Below are positions 26,648 through 36,298 of a stretch of DNA of 64,000 bases, in pieces; within the stretch, counting starts at the first letter, position 1; the number at the start of each line of letters is the position of its first letter. Source of the stretch: Verrucomicrobia bacterium SCGC AAA164-M04 (lineage in GTDB: Bacteria; Verrucomicrobiota; Verrucomicrobiae; Verrucomicrobiales; Akkermansiaceae). The notes beneath the pieces are model-generated. The model saw nothing but the letters and a program-made list of their open reading frames with translations. It did not search any database and was not told the origin of the DNA. Where the stretch lies: NCBI GenBank assembly GCA_000383735.1, contig KB912071.1, forward strand, positions 1-64,000, written 5' to 3'. The translations under genes and the position numbers were made by a program.

Positions 26648-29587
26648 ATGAAATCACTTCTTATTCTTTTTCTCTCCGCTTTAGTTTCCTTTTGCAAAAC
26701 ACCTTCTGCAACTCGGCCTAACGTCATTGTCATTTTTATCGATGACATGGGATACTCGGATTTCTCATGCTTTGGAGGTCAGGTCGAAACTCAACACATC
26801 GACAGACTTGCGGCAGAAGGTATTAGGTTCACAAACTTCTACGTCAATTCGCCGATCTGTTCGCCATCGCGCGTTGCTCTTACCACTGGGCAATACCCAC
26901 ACCGATGGCGGATCACTTCTTACCTCAACAATCGTCGAGATAATAAACGAAGAGGAATGGCGCAATGGCTCGATCCTGATGCACCCACCCTCGCCCGACA
27001 ACTTAAGGGCGCGGGTTATAGCACCGGGCATTTCGGAAAATGGCATATGGGAGGACAGCGAGATGTCGTAGAAGCTCCCACGATTTCAAATTACGGATTT
27101 GATCAAAGCTTAACAAATTTCGAAGGCATGGGCCCGAAACTGCTCCCTCTTACCCTTAAACCAAACCCCAATGGTGAGGAGCCCATTAAAGGACGGATTT
27201 GGGCCGACGCTGAACGCCTCGGAAAAGGTTTTAAATGGATGCAGCGATCGAAGATCACCACGGGCTTTATTGACGAAGCCCTCAAATTTATTGACTCATC
27301 AAAAGCAAACCAGAATCCTTTCTTCATCAACCTTTGGCCAGATGATGTTCACGGCCCGTGGTGGCCTCCTCTCGATAAATGGGGTGGTGACAGACGGGCA
27401 CTCTACAATGGAGTTCTCGATTCTATGGACGAACAGCTCGCGCGTCTCTTTAACCGTGTTCGCAACGATCCTACATTACGGAACAACACTATTATTACGG
27501 TATGCTCAGATAACGGTCACGAACCAGGAGCTGGGACATCAAGACCGTTCCGCGGGGCCAAAACTTGGATGTATGAGGGAGGAATCCGATCACCTCTCAT
27601 TGTGTGGGCCCCCGGACTCATCCCCGATGACAAAAAAGGGACAACCAATCAGTCCTCGGTCTTTTCGGCAATCGATCTCAACCGATCACTCTACTCACTC
27701 ACCGGGACCAAGCCCTCCCGAAAACTTGATGGCGAAGATCTTGCCCAAACCCTCATCGGGAAATCATCTGACTCCCGTAAGGCTCCAATTTTTTGGCGTC
27801 GCCCTCCTGACCGCCCTGGTTTCGGTCATGGATTTGATGAAGACAATCCAGATCTCGCAGTGCGAGATGGCGACTGGAAATATCTTGTCAATATCGATGG
27901 TTCAGATCCGCAGCTTTACGATCTCCCCAAAGACCCCGGCGAGACAAAAAACCTCGCCAAAATGAACCCCGAAATTGTCAAGAAACTCCACAAAGCTCTC
28001 GTGAAGTGGAATTCTAAGATGCCTGTTGACGGGGCTGACCCAACCTTCAGTCGGACTGGTTCTCTTCCAGAAACTCACTTTGTGAATCCGATTGGAGTGG
28101 GTCAAGATCCGTGGATTGTGCGTGATGAAAAAAATCAACGCTATTTGTGGTGTTTCTCAGAAGGCGATCGGGCAATTACTATTTATTCTTCTAAGAACAT
28201 CAGCTCTCTCGGCCAACGACATCTTGTCTGGAAATCGCCAGAGTCTGGCCCGTATTCAAAACAAGTTTGGGCACCAGAACTCCATCTCCTCAATGGAAAA
28301 TGGCATATTTATTTCGCCGCTTCCGACGGGCAAAACGAGAATCACCGAGCATTCGTTCTTCAGTCCAAGACAGATGACCCATTGGGGGCATATCAACTAC
28401 ACGGTCCCTTCCAGACCGGTGAGTCCGCTAATGAAAACCTTTGGGCAATTGATATGACTCCTCTTAAGCTAGGGGATAAACTTTACGCAATATGGTCCGG
28501 TTGGGACCGCCCTAACACTGACCGCCAGTTTCTCTACATCGCAGAAATGGAGAGTCCACTCAAACTATCGACCAAGCGTGTCCGAATTTGTAACAACTCA
28601 GACTATAATTGGGAGCTTACGGAGCCGAAACCCCGGGGACGTGGCCTCAACGAAGGGCCTCAGGTTATTAAAAATGGCAAGCGAACCTTCGTCACTTACT
28701 CTTGCGGTGCCTCTTGGTTACCAACTTACAAGCTCGGACTCCTTGAACTCACTGGAGACGATCCGCTTGACCCTTCTGCTTGGAAAAAAAACAAGGGTTC
28801 GGTATTCCAATCCAACAAGGAGACCTTCGGGGTTGGGCATTCTTGCTTCGTGAGATCATCGAATGGATCCGAATGGTGGCATGTCTTCCATGCCAAGGAG
28901 ACCCAAGCCCCCGGCTGGCAACGGAGCCTTCATATTCAACCCTTCAAATGGTCCCGCGACGGGCGCCCACTCTTCGGAAAGCCTCTGGCCCGAAACGAAC
29001 CATTCCCCAGACCGGGCGGAGAACGAACAAATATTTTACGTTTGCCCTATTCTTCAGATCTCACCTTCGATCATTCCTACTATGGGCATGCCCAGTTTTA
29101 CAATTCAAGTTCGAACGGGCTCAAACTTGGGACACCTCCAAAGAACCCCGTAAACACGTTTCGCTCTGGCGAAAAAATCATCCTCGACCGCAAGACACCC
29201 GACGACTTTACGGCATCTGTCACTCTCGATTTCCATGGAGTTCGCGAGGGCCGTGGTTCTGGGATTCTATTTCGCATCACGGCACCCTCCGTGGGGTTCG
29301 ACGCCGCCCGAGGATATTTCCTTGGAATTAAACCGAGCCAAAATGGTGTCTTGCTCGGCAAGATGGACGGGAAGGCATGGAGGGAATTGAAACGGGTAAC
29401 AACCCCCATCAATGTGTCAGAAAAGCAACACCTTACGATCACCGTAATCGGATCAAAATTCACCGTTTTTTTGAACGAAGAAGAGCTATTCACTCATCAC
29501 GATCAAACTTACAAAGTTGGAACAGTCGGTCTTCGAGTCACGGATATACCGACAACATTCTCTGAATTGAAAATTCGCAAGCCCTAG
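26648..29587 (+). CDS. Secreted sulfatase fused to a GH43-like beta-propeller and a LamG-like domain
   Basis: A 979-residue exported protein. After a signal peptide, residues 23-465 are a sulfatase: VIFIDDMGYSD metal site, CSPSR with Cys71 as the formylglycine precursor, GHFGKWHMG. Residues ~478-790 look like a GH43-type five-bladed propeller, with candidate acidic residues in GVGQDPWIVRD, NLWAIDMTPL and GLNEGPQV. Residues ~815-979 form a concanavalin-like sandwich. If both halves are active, the protein would desulfate and cleave, for example, a sulfated arabinan or galactan. A recognisable SD (agggg, 9 bases before ATG) is present, unlike at most genes here. Its stop overlaps the stop of the convergent symporter gene by 4 bp. 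Confidence 0.88.
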   Translation: MKSLLILFLSALVSFCKTPSATRPNVIVIFIDDMGYSDFSCFGGQVETQHIDRLAAEGIRFTNFYVNSPICSPSRVALTTGQYPHRWRITSYLNNRRDNKRRGMAQWLDPDAPTLARQLKGAGYSTGHFGKWHMGGQRDVVEAPTISNYGFDQSLTNFEGMGPKLLPLTLKPNPNGEEPIKGRIWADAERLGKGFKWMQRSKITTGFIDEALKFIDSSKANQNPFFINLWPDDVHGPWWPPLDKWGGDRRALYNGVLDSMDEQLARLFNRVRNDPTLRNNTIITVCSDNGHEPGAGTSRPFRGAKTWMYEGGIRSPLIVWAPGLIPDDKKGTTNQSSVFSAIDLNRSLYSLTGTKPSRKLDGEDLAQTLIGKSSDSRKAPIFWRRPPDRPGFGHGFDEDNPDLAVRDGDWKYLVNIDGSDPQLYDLPKDPGETKNLAKMNPEIVKKLHKALVKWNSKMPVDGADPTFSRTGSLPETHFVNPIGVGQDPWIVRDEKNQRYLWCFSEGDRAITIYSSKNISSLGQRHLVWKSPESGPYSKQVWAPELHLLNGKWHIYFAASDGQNENHRAFVLQSKTDDPLGAYQLHGPFQTGESANENLWAIDMTPLKLGDKLYAIWSGWDRPNTDRQFLYIAEMESPLKLSTKRVRICNNSDYNWELTEPKPRGRGLNEGPQVIKNGKRTFVTYSCGASWLPTYKLGLLELTGDDPLDPSAWKKNKGSVFQSNKETFGVGHSCFVRSSNGSEWWHVFHAKETQAPGWQRSLHIQPFKWSRDGRPLFGKPLARNEPFPRPGGERTNILRLPYSSDLTFDHSYYGHAQFYNSSSNGLKLGTPPKNPVNTFRSGEKIILDRKTPDDFTASVTLDFHGVREGRGSGILFRITAPSVGFDAARGYFLGIKPSQNGVLLGKMDGKAWRELKRVTTPINVSEKQHLTITVIGSKFTVFLNEEELFTHHDQTYKVGTVGLRVTDIPTTFSELKIRKP

Positions 29588-31350
29588 TCTATATTAACTG
29601 GAGAACGAAACAGGGGGATCAAAATAAAAATCCCCGCAACAAGAAGCGGAATTCCCGGCAAATAATCCCCATAGATAGTTAGTCCTGTTCCAATAAGAAC
29701 AGCAAGAATCCCTGCACTTCCAAAGAAAACTTTTAAGAGATCACTTCCCATCGATGGTTCATTCGCATCCCGTTCTTTCGTTCTAAAACGATCCCACCCG
29801 CTGCCTGGAGGAGACGTTTGATTTGCAAACCGAGTTAAGGTTTCCGATTCTTCAGGCTTTGTTAGAAAGGTAACCACTAGCCAAACAAAAGTCGTCAGGA
29901 TAACTGGCCCGACATAATTCCACGGACCCATCGCAACCGCCCAGTCAAAAGGGTCAGCGAAGGGCAAGGTCGATTTGCTCGTGAAGAGATAGCTTGAAAT
30001 AATTGCTGTCAAAGAAGCCGCGATTTCGCTCCACGCATTGATCCGCCACCACAGCCAGCGGAGCAGATACACCAACCCTGTCCCTGCGCCAACCATCAGT
30101 AGAACTTCAAACATCTGCGCCGCATTCGTAAAGGCAAGCGCTACAAGAGATCCTAATGTGAGCACCAAAACGCTGCTCAACCGACCAACCAAGATCTGCT
30201 CACCTTCACCGGAATTTTTATTACAGAACCTCTTCCAGAAATCATTGGTAAGATAGGACGCTGCCAAATTCACTTGGGTCGAAAGAGTAGAAATGTAAGC
30301 CGCGATTAACGAAGCTAATACAACCCCCTTTAATCCTGCTGGAAGCTGAGCGATCATCGCCGGATAAGCAACATCGTGGCCCAGCTTCCCATCGTCTAAA
30401 TTTGGAAAGGCTTGCTTGATCGATTCCAAGTCTGGGAAAATCACTAGAGAAGCAAGAGCAACTAAAATCCATGGCCATGGTCTCAGGGCATAGTGAGCTA
30501 CATTGAAAAAGAGATTGGCTTTCGTGGCATGCTTTTCATCCTTCGCCGCTAAGGTCCGTTGAGCAATATAACCCCCGCCCCCCGGTTCGCCCCCCGGATA
30601 ATAACTAGTCCACCACATTAGGGCAATCGGTATGATGAAAAACTCAACCCAGTTTGAGTCTTTGGTTGGAACGATACTCATTTTGGCCTGCACTGCTTCA
30701 TGAGCTAAAAGACCATCAAGGCCACCGATCGAATCCATGTTTAAAATGTAAATCGTCGCAGCTACTGACCCCACCATCGCTAAAGCGAATTGAAAAAAAT
30801 CTACCAGCAAAACAGAACGCAATCCACCCACGACGCTGTAAAGCATGGTCACTCCAGCACCTAGCAGGATGGTCTGCCAGGCATCCAAGCCCATCAAAAC
30901 ACCAAGGATCTTGATCGCTGCCAAGGAGACCACTGCGATTATGAAAACATTAAAAAACAGGCCTAAATACAAGGCGCGATAAGCTCGTAAAATCTGCCCT
31001 CCCAAACCACTATACCTTAGCTCATAAAACTCAACATCCGTCATCACGCCGGATCGCCGCCAACGGCGAGCAAAAACATAAGTGGTGAGCATTCCCGAAA
31101 AGACAAGCGACCACCACAGCCAGTTCTTTGAAACTCCCTCGGTTCTCACCCAGTCAGTTATGAGGGTTGGAGTATCGGCCGCGAAGGTCGTGGCAACCAT
31201 AGAAACTCCGAGCAACCACCACGGCATGGAACGTCCAGCTAGAAAGAAACTCTCAGTATCGCCACTATTTTTTCTGGCGGCCCACCAACCAATTCCCAAG
31301 CTAATCGCCAGTGATATTACGATTACAATCCAGTCCAGCCCTTCGATCAT
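29584..31350 (-). CDS. Sodium:solute symporter (SSS family, SGLT-like)
   Basis: A 588-residue transporter with about 13-14 helices. The early segment SFFLAGRSMPWWLLGVSM and the following FAADTPTLITDWVR carry the SSS sodium-site pattern, and QRTLAAKDEKHATKANLFF matches the family's conserved cytoplasmic loop. It is probably a sodium-coupled importer of sugars or their derivatives. An upstream TTG/ATG region to 31413 is in frame, but the ATG at 31350 begins at the first helix and has aaggga before it. It is divergent from the epimerase gene and convergent with the sulfatase-GH43 gene. Confidence 0.9.
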   Translation of the reverse strand: MIEGLDWIVIVISLAISLGIGWWAARKNSGDTESFFLAGRSMPWWLLGVSMVATTFAADTPTLITDWVRTEGVSKNWLWWSLVFSGMLTTYVFARRWRRSGVMTDVEFYELRYSGLGGQILRAYRALYLGLFFNVFIIAVVSLAAIKILGVLMGLDAWQTILLGAGVTMLYSVVGGLRSVLLVDFFQFALAMVGSVAATIYILNMDSIGGLDGLLAHEAVQAKMSIVPTKDSNWVEFFIIPIALMWWTSYYPGGEPGGGGYIAQRTLAAKDEKHATKANLFFNVAHYALRPWPWILVALASLVIFPDLESIKQAFPNLDDGKLGHDVAYPAMIAQLPAGLKGVVLASLIAAYISTLSTQVNLAASYLTNDFWKRFCNKNSGEGEQILVGRLSSVLVLTLGSLVALAFTNAAQMFEVLLMVGAGTGLVYLLRWLWWRINAWSEIAASLTAIISSYLFTSKSTLPFADPFDWAVAMGPWNYVGPVILTTFVWLVVTFLTKPEESETLTRFANQTSPPGSGWDRFRTKERDANEPSMGSDLLKVFFGSAGILAVLIGTGLTIYGDYLPGIPLLVAGIFILIPLFRSPVNID

Positions 31351-31555
31351 GGATTCCCTTATCAGCTTATGGCCCAAAGGTCGAAATCTACTTTGCAATA
31401 AACACTGGTCCATTGGAGGGTTGCCATGGTTGAAAAAATCCCCATTCTCTGAATGTGTTAAGAAAACGGTAAAAGTATGCTTCTCAAAGGCTATTTAAGC
31501 GCCCATTCTATTGCGGAAAATTTCGTATTTCCAATTTACTCAACCGATACCCCTT

Positions 31556-32716
31556 ATGAATAAAAAGACCCTCACTCTCTGCGCATTCCTACCTCTTGCT
31601 GCCTCAGCAGCCAAATTCTCCGTCACCTCAAAACCATTTGGTGAGATCGACGGAAAACCAGTTGAGCTGTATACTCTCTCCAATGAATCAGGAGCGAAAG
31701 TTTCCATCACTAACTATGGTGGCACGGTAACATCTATTGTTGTTCCCGACAAAGATGGCAAGATGGATGACATCGTTCTCGGTTTTGATTCAGTCGCGGA
31801 ATATGTCGAAAAGAGCCCCTACTTCGGTTGCATCACCGGGCGATATGCCAACAGAATCGCAAACGGTAAATTTTCTCTTGATGGTAAAGATTACTCGGTG
31901 GCTGCCAATAATGACCCAAACCACCTTCATGGGGGACTCAAAGGTTTTGATAAGAAGGTCTGGAAGGCTAGGGTTGGAAGTGTGGGCGATAGCCCGAGTT
32001 TAGTTCTGACATACACTAGCCCCGACGGCGAAGAAGGATATCCAGGCAACTTGAGTAATTCAGTCACTTACACTTGGACTCAAGACAATGCTCTCCGCAT
32101 TCGTTATAAGTCCACTACCGACAAGCCAACTATTCTCAACCTAACGAATCACAGTTACTTTAACCTCGCTGGAGAAGGCAGCGAAAGCAATCTCCAGCAT
32201 CGAATCAAAATCAACGCTGAGCACTACACCCCTATCGATGCGACTTCCATTCCAACCGGCATCGCTCCTGTTGATGGAACTCCATTTGACTTCAGAAAAC
32301 CCGTAAGGATCGGCAAACGAATCGATGAGGAAAATGAGCAGCTCAAAAACGGAAAAGGCTATGACCACAATTTTGTCCTTAAGAAAAAAGACGATGGGAA
32401 ATTAATAACTGCCGCCATTGTCACGGAACCAACCAGCGGCAGGGTTCTTACCGTTAGGACCACCGAGCCGGGTATTCAATTTTACACCGGGAATTTTCTA
32501 GATGACTTGAAAGGGAAAGGTGGGAAAAACTATGCGTATCGGTCGGCATTTTGCCTCGAGTCACAAACCTTTCCTGATTCGCCGAATCAAAAGGAATTCC
32601 CTTCTCCTGTCCTCCGCCCCGGCGAAACTTACAATCAAGTCACAATTTACCAGTTAGGTCTCAAGGATGTCAAAAAGAAGAAGGGCAAGACTAAAGCCGA
32701 GACTTCTCCCCGGTAG
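31556..32716 (+). CDS. galM: Exported aldose 1-epimerase
   Basis: A 386-residue protein with a signal peptide (KTLTLCAFLPLAASAAK). It interconverts alpha and beta anomers of hexoses. Seen are VSITNYGGTVTSIVVPD, the GRYANRIANGKF substrate loop, NHLHGG (catalytic His), the second His in LTNHSYFNLAG, and the C-terminal catalytic Glu in FCLESQTFPDSPN. The ATG at 31556 is chosen because the signal peptide starts there. An exported mutarotase fits the neighbouring sulfatases and sugar transporters. Confidence 0.94.
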   Translation: MNKKTLTLCAFLPLAASAAKFSVTSKPFGEIDGKPVELYTLSNESGAKVSITNYGGTVTSIVVPDKDGKMDDIVLGFDSVAEYVEKSPYFGCITGRYANRIANGKFSLDGKDYSVAANNDPNHLHGGLKGFDKKVWKARVGSVGDSPSLVLTYTSPDGEEGYPGNLSNSVTYTWTQDNALRIRYKSTTDKPTILNLTNHSYFNLAGEGSESNLQHRIKINAEHYTPIDATSIPTGIAPVDGTPFDFRKPVRIGKRIDEENEQLKNGKGYDHNFVLKKKDDGKLITAAIVTEPTSGRVLTVRTTEPGIQFYTGNFLDDLKGKGGKNYAYRSAFCLESQTFPDSPNQKEFPSPVLRPGETYNQVTIYQLGLKDVKKKKGKTKAETSPR

Positions 32717-32755
32717 AATTAGCAGCATCTTGCCCATTTTTTTGGTTCAGCCTCT

Positions 32756-33826
32756 TTGTCATCATATTTGCTAAAACCAAATCGCCTGTGGCTTTTTATC
32801 TTATGCTCATACGCGTTTTTTTTCTTTCTCCTGCTTTCGCTTTTTGGCTTTGCTGAAGGAGACCGCTACAAAATTCAAGCGCGCGCCAGCAAGATTGAAC
32901 CCAGGGTAAAGTCCTACCCTGAAATTGGTTTCGTTCTTAAAAGCACCTCGGGAAAAACACAAGATCTTCAAAATGCTAGCGTTGATACTCGTGTCACCCC
33001 AAGGGGACGGCTTGCAATCTGGCTCATGGCTCCGAACCAACCCCTTTTTGACCGCCTGAACTCTTATGGTATCCACGCAATTCAGGTTCACTACGCTCGG
33101 CAATGGTTTTCAAAATGTTGTCAACAACGACCAGTATCAGAAAATTGCCGAGGCAACATGAGGCTTGAAGCTGCAACCGGCGAAGATCATAGTGGAGAAG
33201 CCGATATAATGGTCAGAGACAGCATCAAGGGGCGTGCGTTGAGTTTTGTGAAATACCTCAATGAAGTGAACCCCGAAGGAAAGTGGGGGCAGTTTCTAAC
33301 ACCAAATAAAGACGATATTATCTGGGAGAGAGTCATTTTAACCGGGGCATCCCACGGATCAACGACCGCATCCCGTCTTGCCAAACACACAAAAGTTGCC
33401 CGGGTCGTCGCACTTTGTGGCCCTCGAGATCAATATCAAACATGGCAAGCACTCCCTTCAAAAACTCCAGAAAACCGTTTTTTTGGATTCAGTCATACTA
33501 AAGATATGGGTTGGGAAGAATTCCACTACCAACGCTCCTGGGAAATGCTTGGACTCCATAAGTTTGGGCCAATCATCGATGTCGACGAAAACAGGCCGCC
33601 GTATGCAAACACTCGCCGCCTCATCACCAACTTCGATGTGAAAAGCGATGCTAATCGCGCCCACAGTTCGGTGACCCCGGGGAGCCGATCGTTTAGAGGT
33701 GAGGACGGAAAACTCAGGCATGATCCGGTCTGGAAATACCTCTATACCCATCCTGTCGGAAAGATTGGTAAGTCGGTCCCTTCAACAAAGGCCCTCAAGA
33801 AGATCAAACCGCAAAAGGTGAAATAA
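32756..33826 (+). CDS. Secreted alpha/beta hydrolase-like protein (BPSS1187-type)
   Basis: A 356-residue protein starting at TTG (32756); no in-frame ATG lies before the hydrophobic leader LWLFILCSYAFFFFLLLSLFG. Nucleophile elbow: LTGASHGSTTASRLAKH, with Ser in G-A-S-H-G. WLMAPNQ and IQVHYARQWF fit the strand and oxyanion area. A Cys-rich segment (KCCQQRP...ENC) suggests disulfides, so the protein is likely extracytoplasmic. The family is poorly characterised and the function unknown; esterase activity on glycan substituents is only a possibility. It follows galM by 39 bp, possibly in the same transcript. Confidence 0.75.
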   Translation: MSSYLLKPNRLWLFILCSYAFFFFLLLSLFGFAEGDRYKIQARASKIEPRVKSYPEIGFVLKSTSGKTQDLQNASVDTRVTPRGRLAIWLMAPNQPLFDRLNSYGIHAIQVHYARQWFSKCCQQRPVSENCRGNMRLEAATGEDHSGEADIMVRDSIKGRALSFVKYLNEVNPEGKWGQFLTPNKDDIIWERVILTGASHGSTTASRLAKHTKVARVVALCGPRDQYQTWQALPSKTPENRFFGFSHTKDMGWEEFHYQRSWEMLGLHKFGPIIDVDENRPPYANTRRLITNFDVKSDANRAHSSVTPGSRSFRGEDGKLRHDPVWKYLYTHPVGKIGKSVPSTKALKKIKPQKVK

Positions 33827-33873
33827 ACGATTGCACCGCCGGCGTGTTCAACGATTCTCCTCCACATACTATT

Positions 33874-34419
33874 ATGCATGAAGAAGTCAGCCTTACCCGC
33901 GAAGTGGACGCGATTCAGATCCCGTCCGGAGACACCATCACTCTCCCAACCGGAACTCCAGTGGTCATCACCCAGACTTTGGGCGGCACTTACACCGTAG
34001 CAACCTCGGCAGGCTTGGCTCGAATTTCTTCGAGTGATGCCGACGCTCTAGGAGTAGATCCTGATCAAAAACAGGAAAAGCAAGCGGAAGCCGATCGCCT
34101 AGCCGACGCAACCCTTGAAGAGCAGGTTTGGCACCAGATGAAGCAGGTGTTTGATCCGGAAATACCTGTCGACATCGTGAATCTTGGTTTGGTTTACGAT
34201 TGTAGTCTCTCTGAAGTAGATTCCGGAACTGACGTGGATGTCAAAATGACTCTGACCGCTCCCGGTTGTGGAATGGGCCCAGTCATCGCTGCCGATGCCC
34301 AAGCCCGGATCATGTCGCTCAGCGAAATAAACGACGCACGCGTCGAGCTCGTCTGGGATCCTCCTTGGAATCAGGACATGATTTCGGAAGAAGGTAAGAT
34401 GAAACTTGGGATGATGTAA
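33874..34419 (+). CDS. sufT: SufT-type Fe-S cluster assembly protein
   Basis: A 181-residue protein (ATG at 33874; an upstream GTG at 33844 is less likely). The N-terminal part, LTREVDAIQIPSGDTITLP, is specific to SufT. The C-terminal MIP18/DUF59 domain contains VFDPEIPVDIVNLGLVY and the conserved Cys in MTLTAPGCGMGP. It is thought to help insert Fe-S clusters into target proteins in the cytosol. It stands apart from any suf operon here and lies convergent with the 34432 gene, 12 bp away. Confidence 0.9.
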   Translation: MHEEVSLTREVDAIQIPSGDTITLPTGTPVVITQTLGGTYTVATSAGLARISSSDADALGVDPDQKQEKQAEADRLADATLEEQVWHQMKQVFDPEIPVDIVNLGLVYDCSLSEVDSGTDVDVKMTLTAPGCGMGPVIAADAQARIMSLSEINDARVELVWDPPWNQDMISEEGKMKLGMM

Positions 34420-34431
34420 TGTAATGTCGCT

Positions 34432-35580
34432 TCAACGATTCAGTGTTTCCTCCGATTGGAGAATGACATCAAGAGCGTAGCGACAAGACACATCCGTCAC
34501 CTCTTCACGCGACATCAGGTCTCTGGCTTCGCGGGCAAGCAACACTAGGGTCCTCTCTTCCCTTGAATCGGAAGCTGCCCACCTCGCAAAACCGCCAAGA
34601 ACAACTGCAGTTCTAAAACCTACAGTATTACTTTGCTGCGCGTGTCGCGGGCTGTGAATTGGAACATATCCACTTTCGCCTCGTTGAGTTGTGATTAAAA
34701 CCCCTCCTAACTGATGCCCTTCCTTTTTGGTGTCCAATTCATACAAAAAGATCTGGGACGAATTGAATTCTTTTGATTTTAAGGGTCCTGTTTTTCGAGT
34801 TTCGCGACCACCGAGTAGTTGAGCACTCACTACGAGTTCGGGATCAAAGACTACTTTAGCAGCAGGCGAAATCATACGGCCATCCACTGGGCAAAAAATG
34901 ACCATCCAGAGAGACTTCGTAGAATCCCACGGGCAGGGACCACCTTCACTGTAAGCCTCTAGGTCCGTCATTACTACACTGGGCTCAAATTTAACGACAC
35001 CAAGATTCACCCAATCAGCTATTTTAAACTCTTCACGTTCAGGCAATTCACCATCTGCAAGTAGCGCTCTTTCAACAAAAGACGGATCCGCTTTAGAGAT
35101 ACCCAAAGGAATGGCTATCTCGTTAGTAGATGGTATCAAAACCTCACCAGGAAGATGTTCAGATCTACCTGCTGGGGTTGCTTTCCCGGCAACCTTAACA
35201 CCACTACGATCACCCACGCTATTGGGTTGACCAACCTCAAATTGAGACAAAGCCACGAAACCGGCCAGAACCACCGCAGCGACTCCACCCATCGCAAAAA
35301 AAGACTGCCGGCGGGATCGTCTTCGATGTTCCAGCACGAGAACATTTGAATCCGGTAACTGTCCCGCTTTGTGGATTTCGGCAACTCGTTCCTCTCCGAG
35401 CGTATACGATCCAGCCCCGAGAAGATCAGATAGTAACCCTGTGAGAGCAGTGAGTGTTTCTTTTTCCTCAAGAAGATTTTTGTCACACTCAAGTGCGCGA
35501 TTAGTATCAACCACTTCGTCTTCACTCAGTTCACCTAAAACGAAAGCTGTCAAAGCGGGGTCATCGGGAGTCATTTTCAT
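34432..35580 (-). CDS. YfbK-like protein lacking its von Willebrand A domain; likely anti-sigma partner
   Basis: A 382-residue protein. The N-terminus (DDPALTAFVLGELSEDE) matches the zinc-free anti-sigma-like start of vWA/YfbK-family proteins, followed by one membrane helix (FFAMGGVAAVVLAGFVAL, residues 94-111). The segment with CPWDSTKSLWMVIFCPVDGR corresponds to the CPWN...LVRIGLKG region that normally precedes the vWA domain. VVFDPELVVSAQLLGGRE plus FLYELDT match DUF3520, which normally follows it. The vWA/MIDAS domain that should lie between is gone. It starts 3 bp after the stop of an ECF sigma factor gene, so an anti-sigma role is likely. Identification is from motif comparison by eye. 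Confidence 0.7.
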   Translation of the reverse strand: MKMTPDDPALTAFVLGELSEDEVVDTNRALECDKNLLEEKETLTALTGLLSDLLGAGSYTLGEERVAEIHKAGQLPDSNVLVLEHRRRSRRQSFFAMGGVAAVVLAGFVALSQFEVGQPNSVGDRSGVKVAGKATPAGRSEHLPGEVLIPSTNEIAIPLGISKADPSFVERALLADGELPEREEFKIADWVNLGVVKFEPSVVMTDLEAYSEGGPCPWDSTKSLWMVIFCPVDGRMISPAAKVVFDPELVVSAQLLGGRETRKTGPLKSKEFNSSQIFLYELDTKKEGHQLGGVLITTQRGESGYVPIHSPRHAQQSNTVGFRTAVVLGGFARWAASDSREERTLVLLAREARDLMSREEVTDVSCRYALDVILQSEETLNR

Positions 35581-35583
35581 ATT

Positions 35584-36138
35584 TCAGGCGATCTGGGGGC
35601 TGAGATTTTGGACGAGATCATCGGGTAAAAAGGCGCGGAGACGTTTGAGTCCCGTGTGAAGAAGGAACCCTATATTACCAGAACTCAAGCCAGTCACCTG
35701 ACTCATCTCCTCATAGGATAGCCCTTGCTCAAATTTCAGGAGGATGATCTCACGTTGATTCTCCGAAAGGCGATTCAAGGCCTCGTGGACTTGTCCGATA
35801 CGCTCCTCAAGGTCCGCTCGCTCAGAAGGAGTCCTGCGCTCAGACGGCAGCCGAGCTATTTGCTCTTCTTCTAGCCCCGTGATTCGCCGCTCCTTTCGAA
35901 TCACATCAAGAGCACGATTACGACAGACTGTGAACAACCATGCTTTCAAGCCTCCTTTAACTTTCTCAATATCCTGCTGATAGAGTCGAATGAAGGTTTC
36001 CTGAACGACATCCCGGGCCCGTTCTACATCGTGAAGAAAGGTCGTCGCATACCCTATTAGCGGTGATTCAAATTCAATGAGTGCCGCACTCACGAAATTT
36101 TCGCGAGTGCTAACAGAGTCTTCACTTTCTTCCGGCAT
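35584..36138 (-). CDS. ECF-type RNA polymerase sigma factor
   Basis: A 184-residue sigma-70 family protein. Region 2 covers YATTFLHDVERARDVVQETFIRLYQQ and GLKAWLFTVCRNRALDVIRKE; region 4 covers LNRLSENQREIILLKFEQGLSYEEMS plus the helix-turn-helix GLSSGNIGFLLHTGLKRLR. The ATG at 36138 is preferred to an upstream TTG (36168). It sits 3 bp upstream of the probable anti-sigma gene and forms a two-gene operon with it. The target promoters cannot be told. Confidence 0.93.
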   Translation of the reverse strand: MPEESEDSVSTRENFVSAALIEFESPLIGYATTFLHDVERARDVVQETFIRLYQQDIEKVKGGLKAWLFTVCRNRALDVIRKERRITGLEEEQIARLPSERRTPSERADLEERIGQVHEALNRLSENQREIILLKFEQGLSYEEMSQVTGLSSGNIGFLLHTGLKRLRAFLPDDLVQNLSPQIA

Positions 36139-36298
36139 TACTGAGATTGGTATAGGAATAACGCACAAGGCGCGACGTCTCTTAGGAAGAAAAGTGGAAA
36201 GATTTCAATATTCCCAAACATTATTATTTTCTAGCAAAGAATAACTACAATGTTTTTTCAAATACCCTCGATCTTATTAACAAATATTAAAAAGAAAT

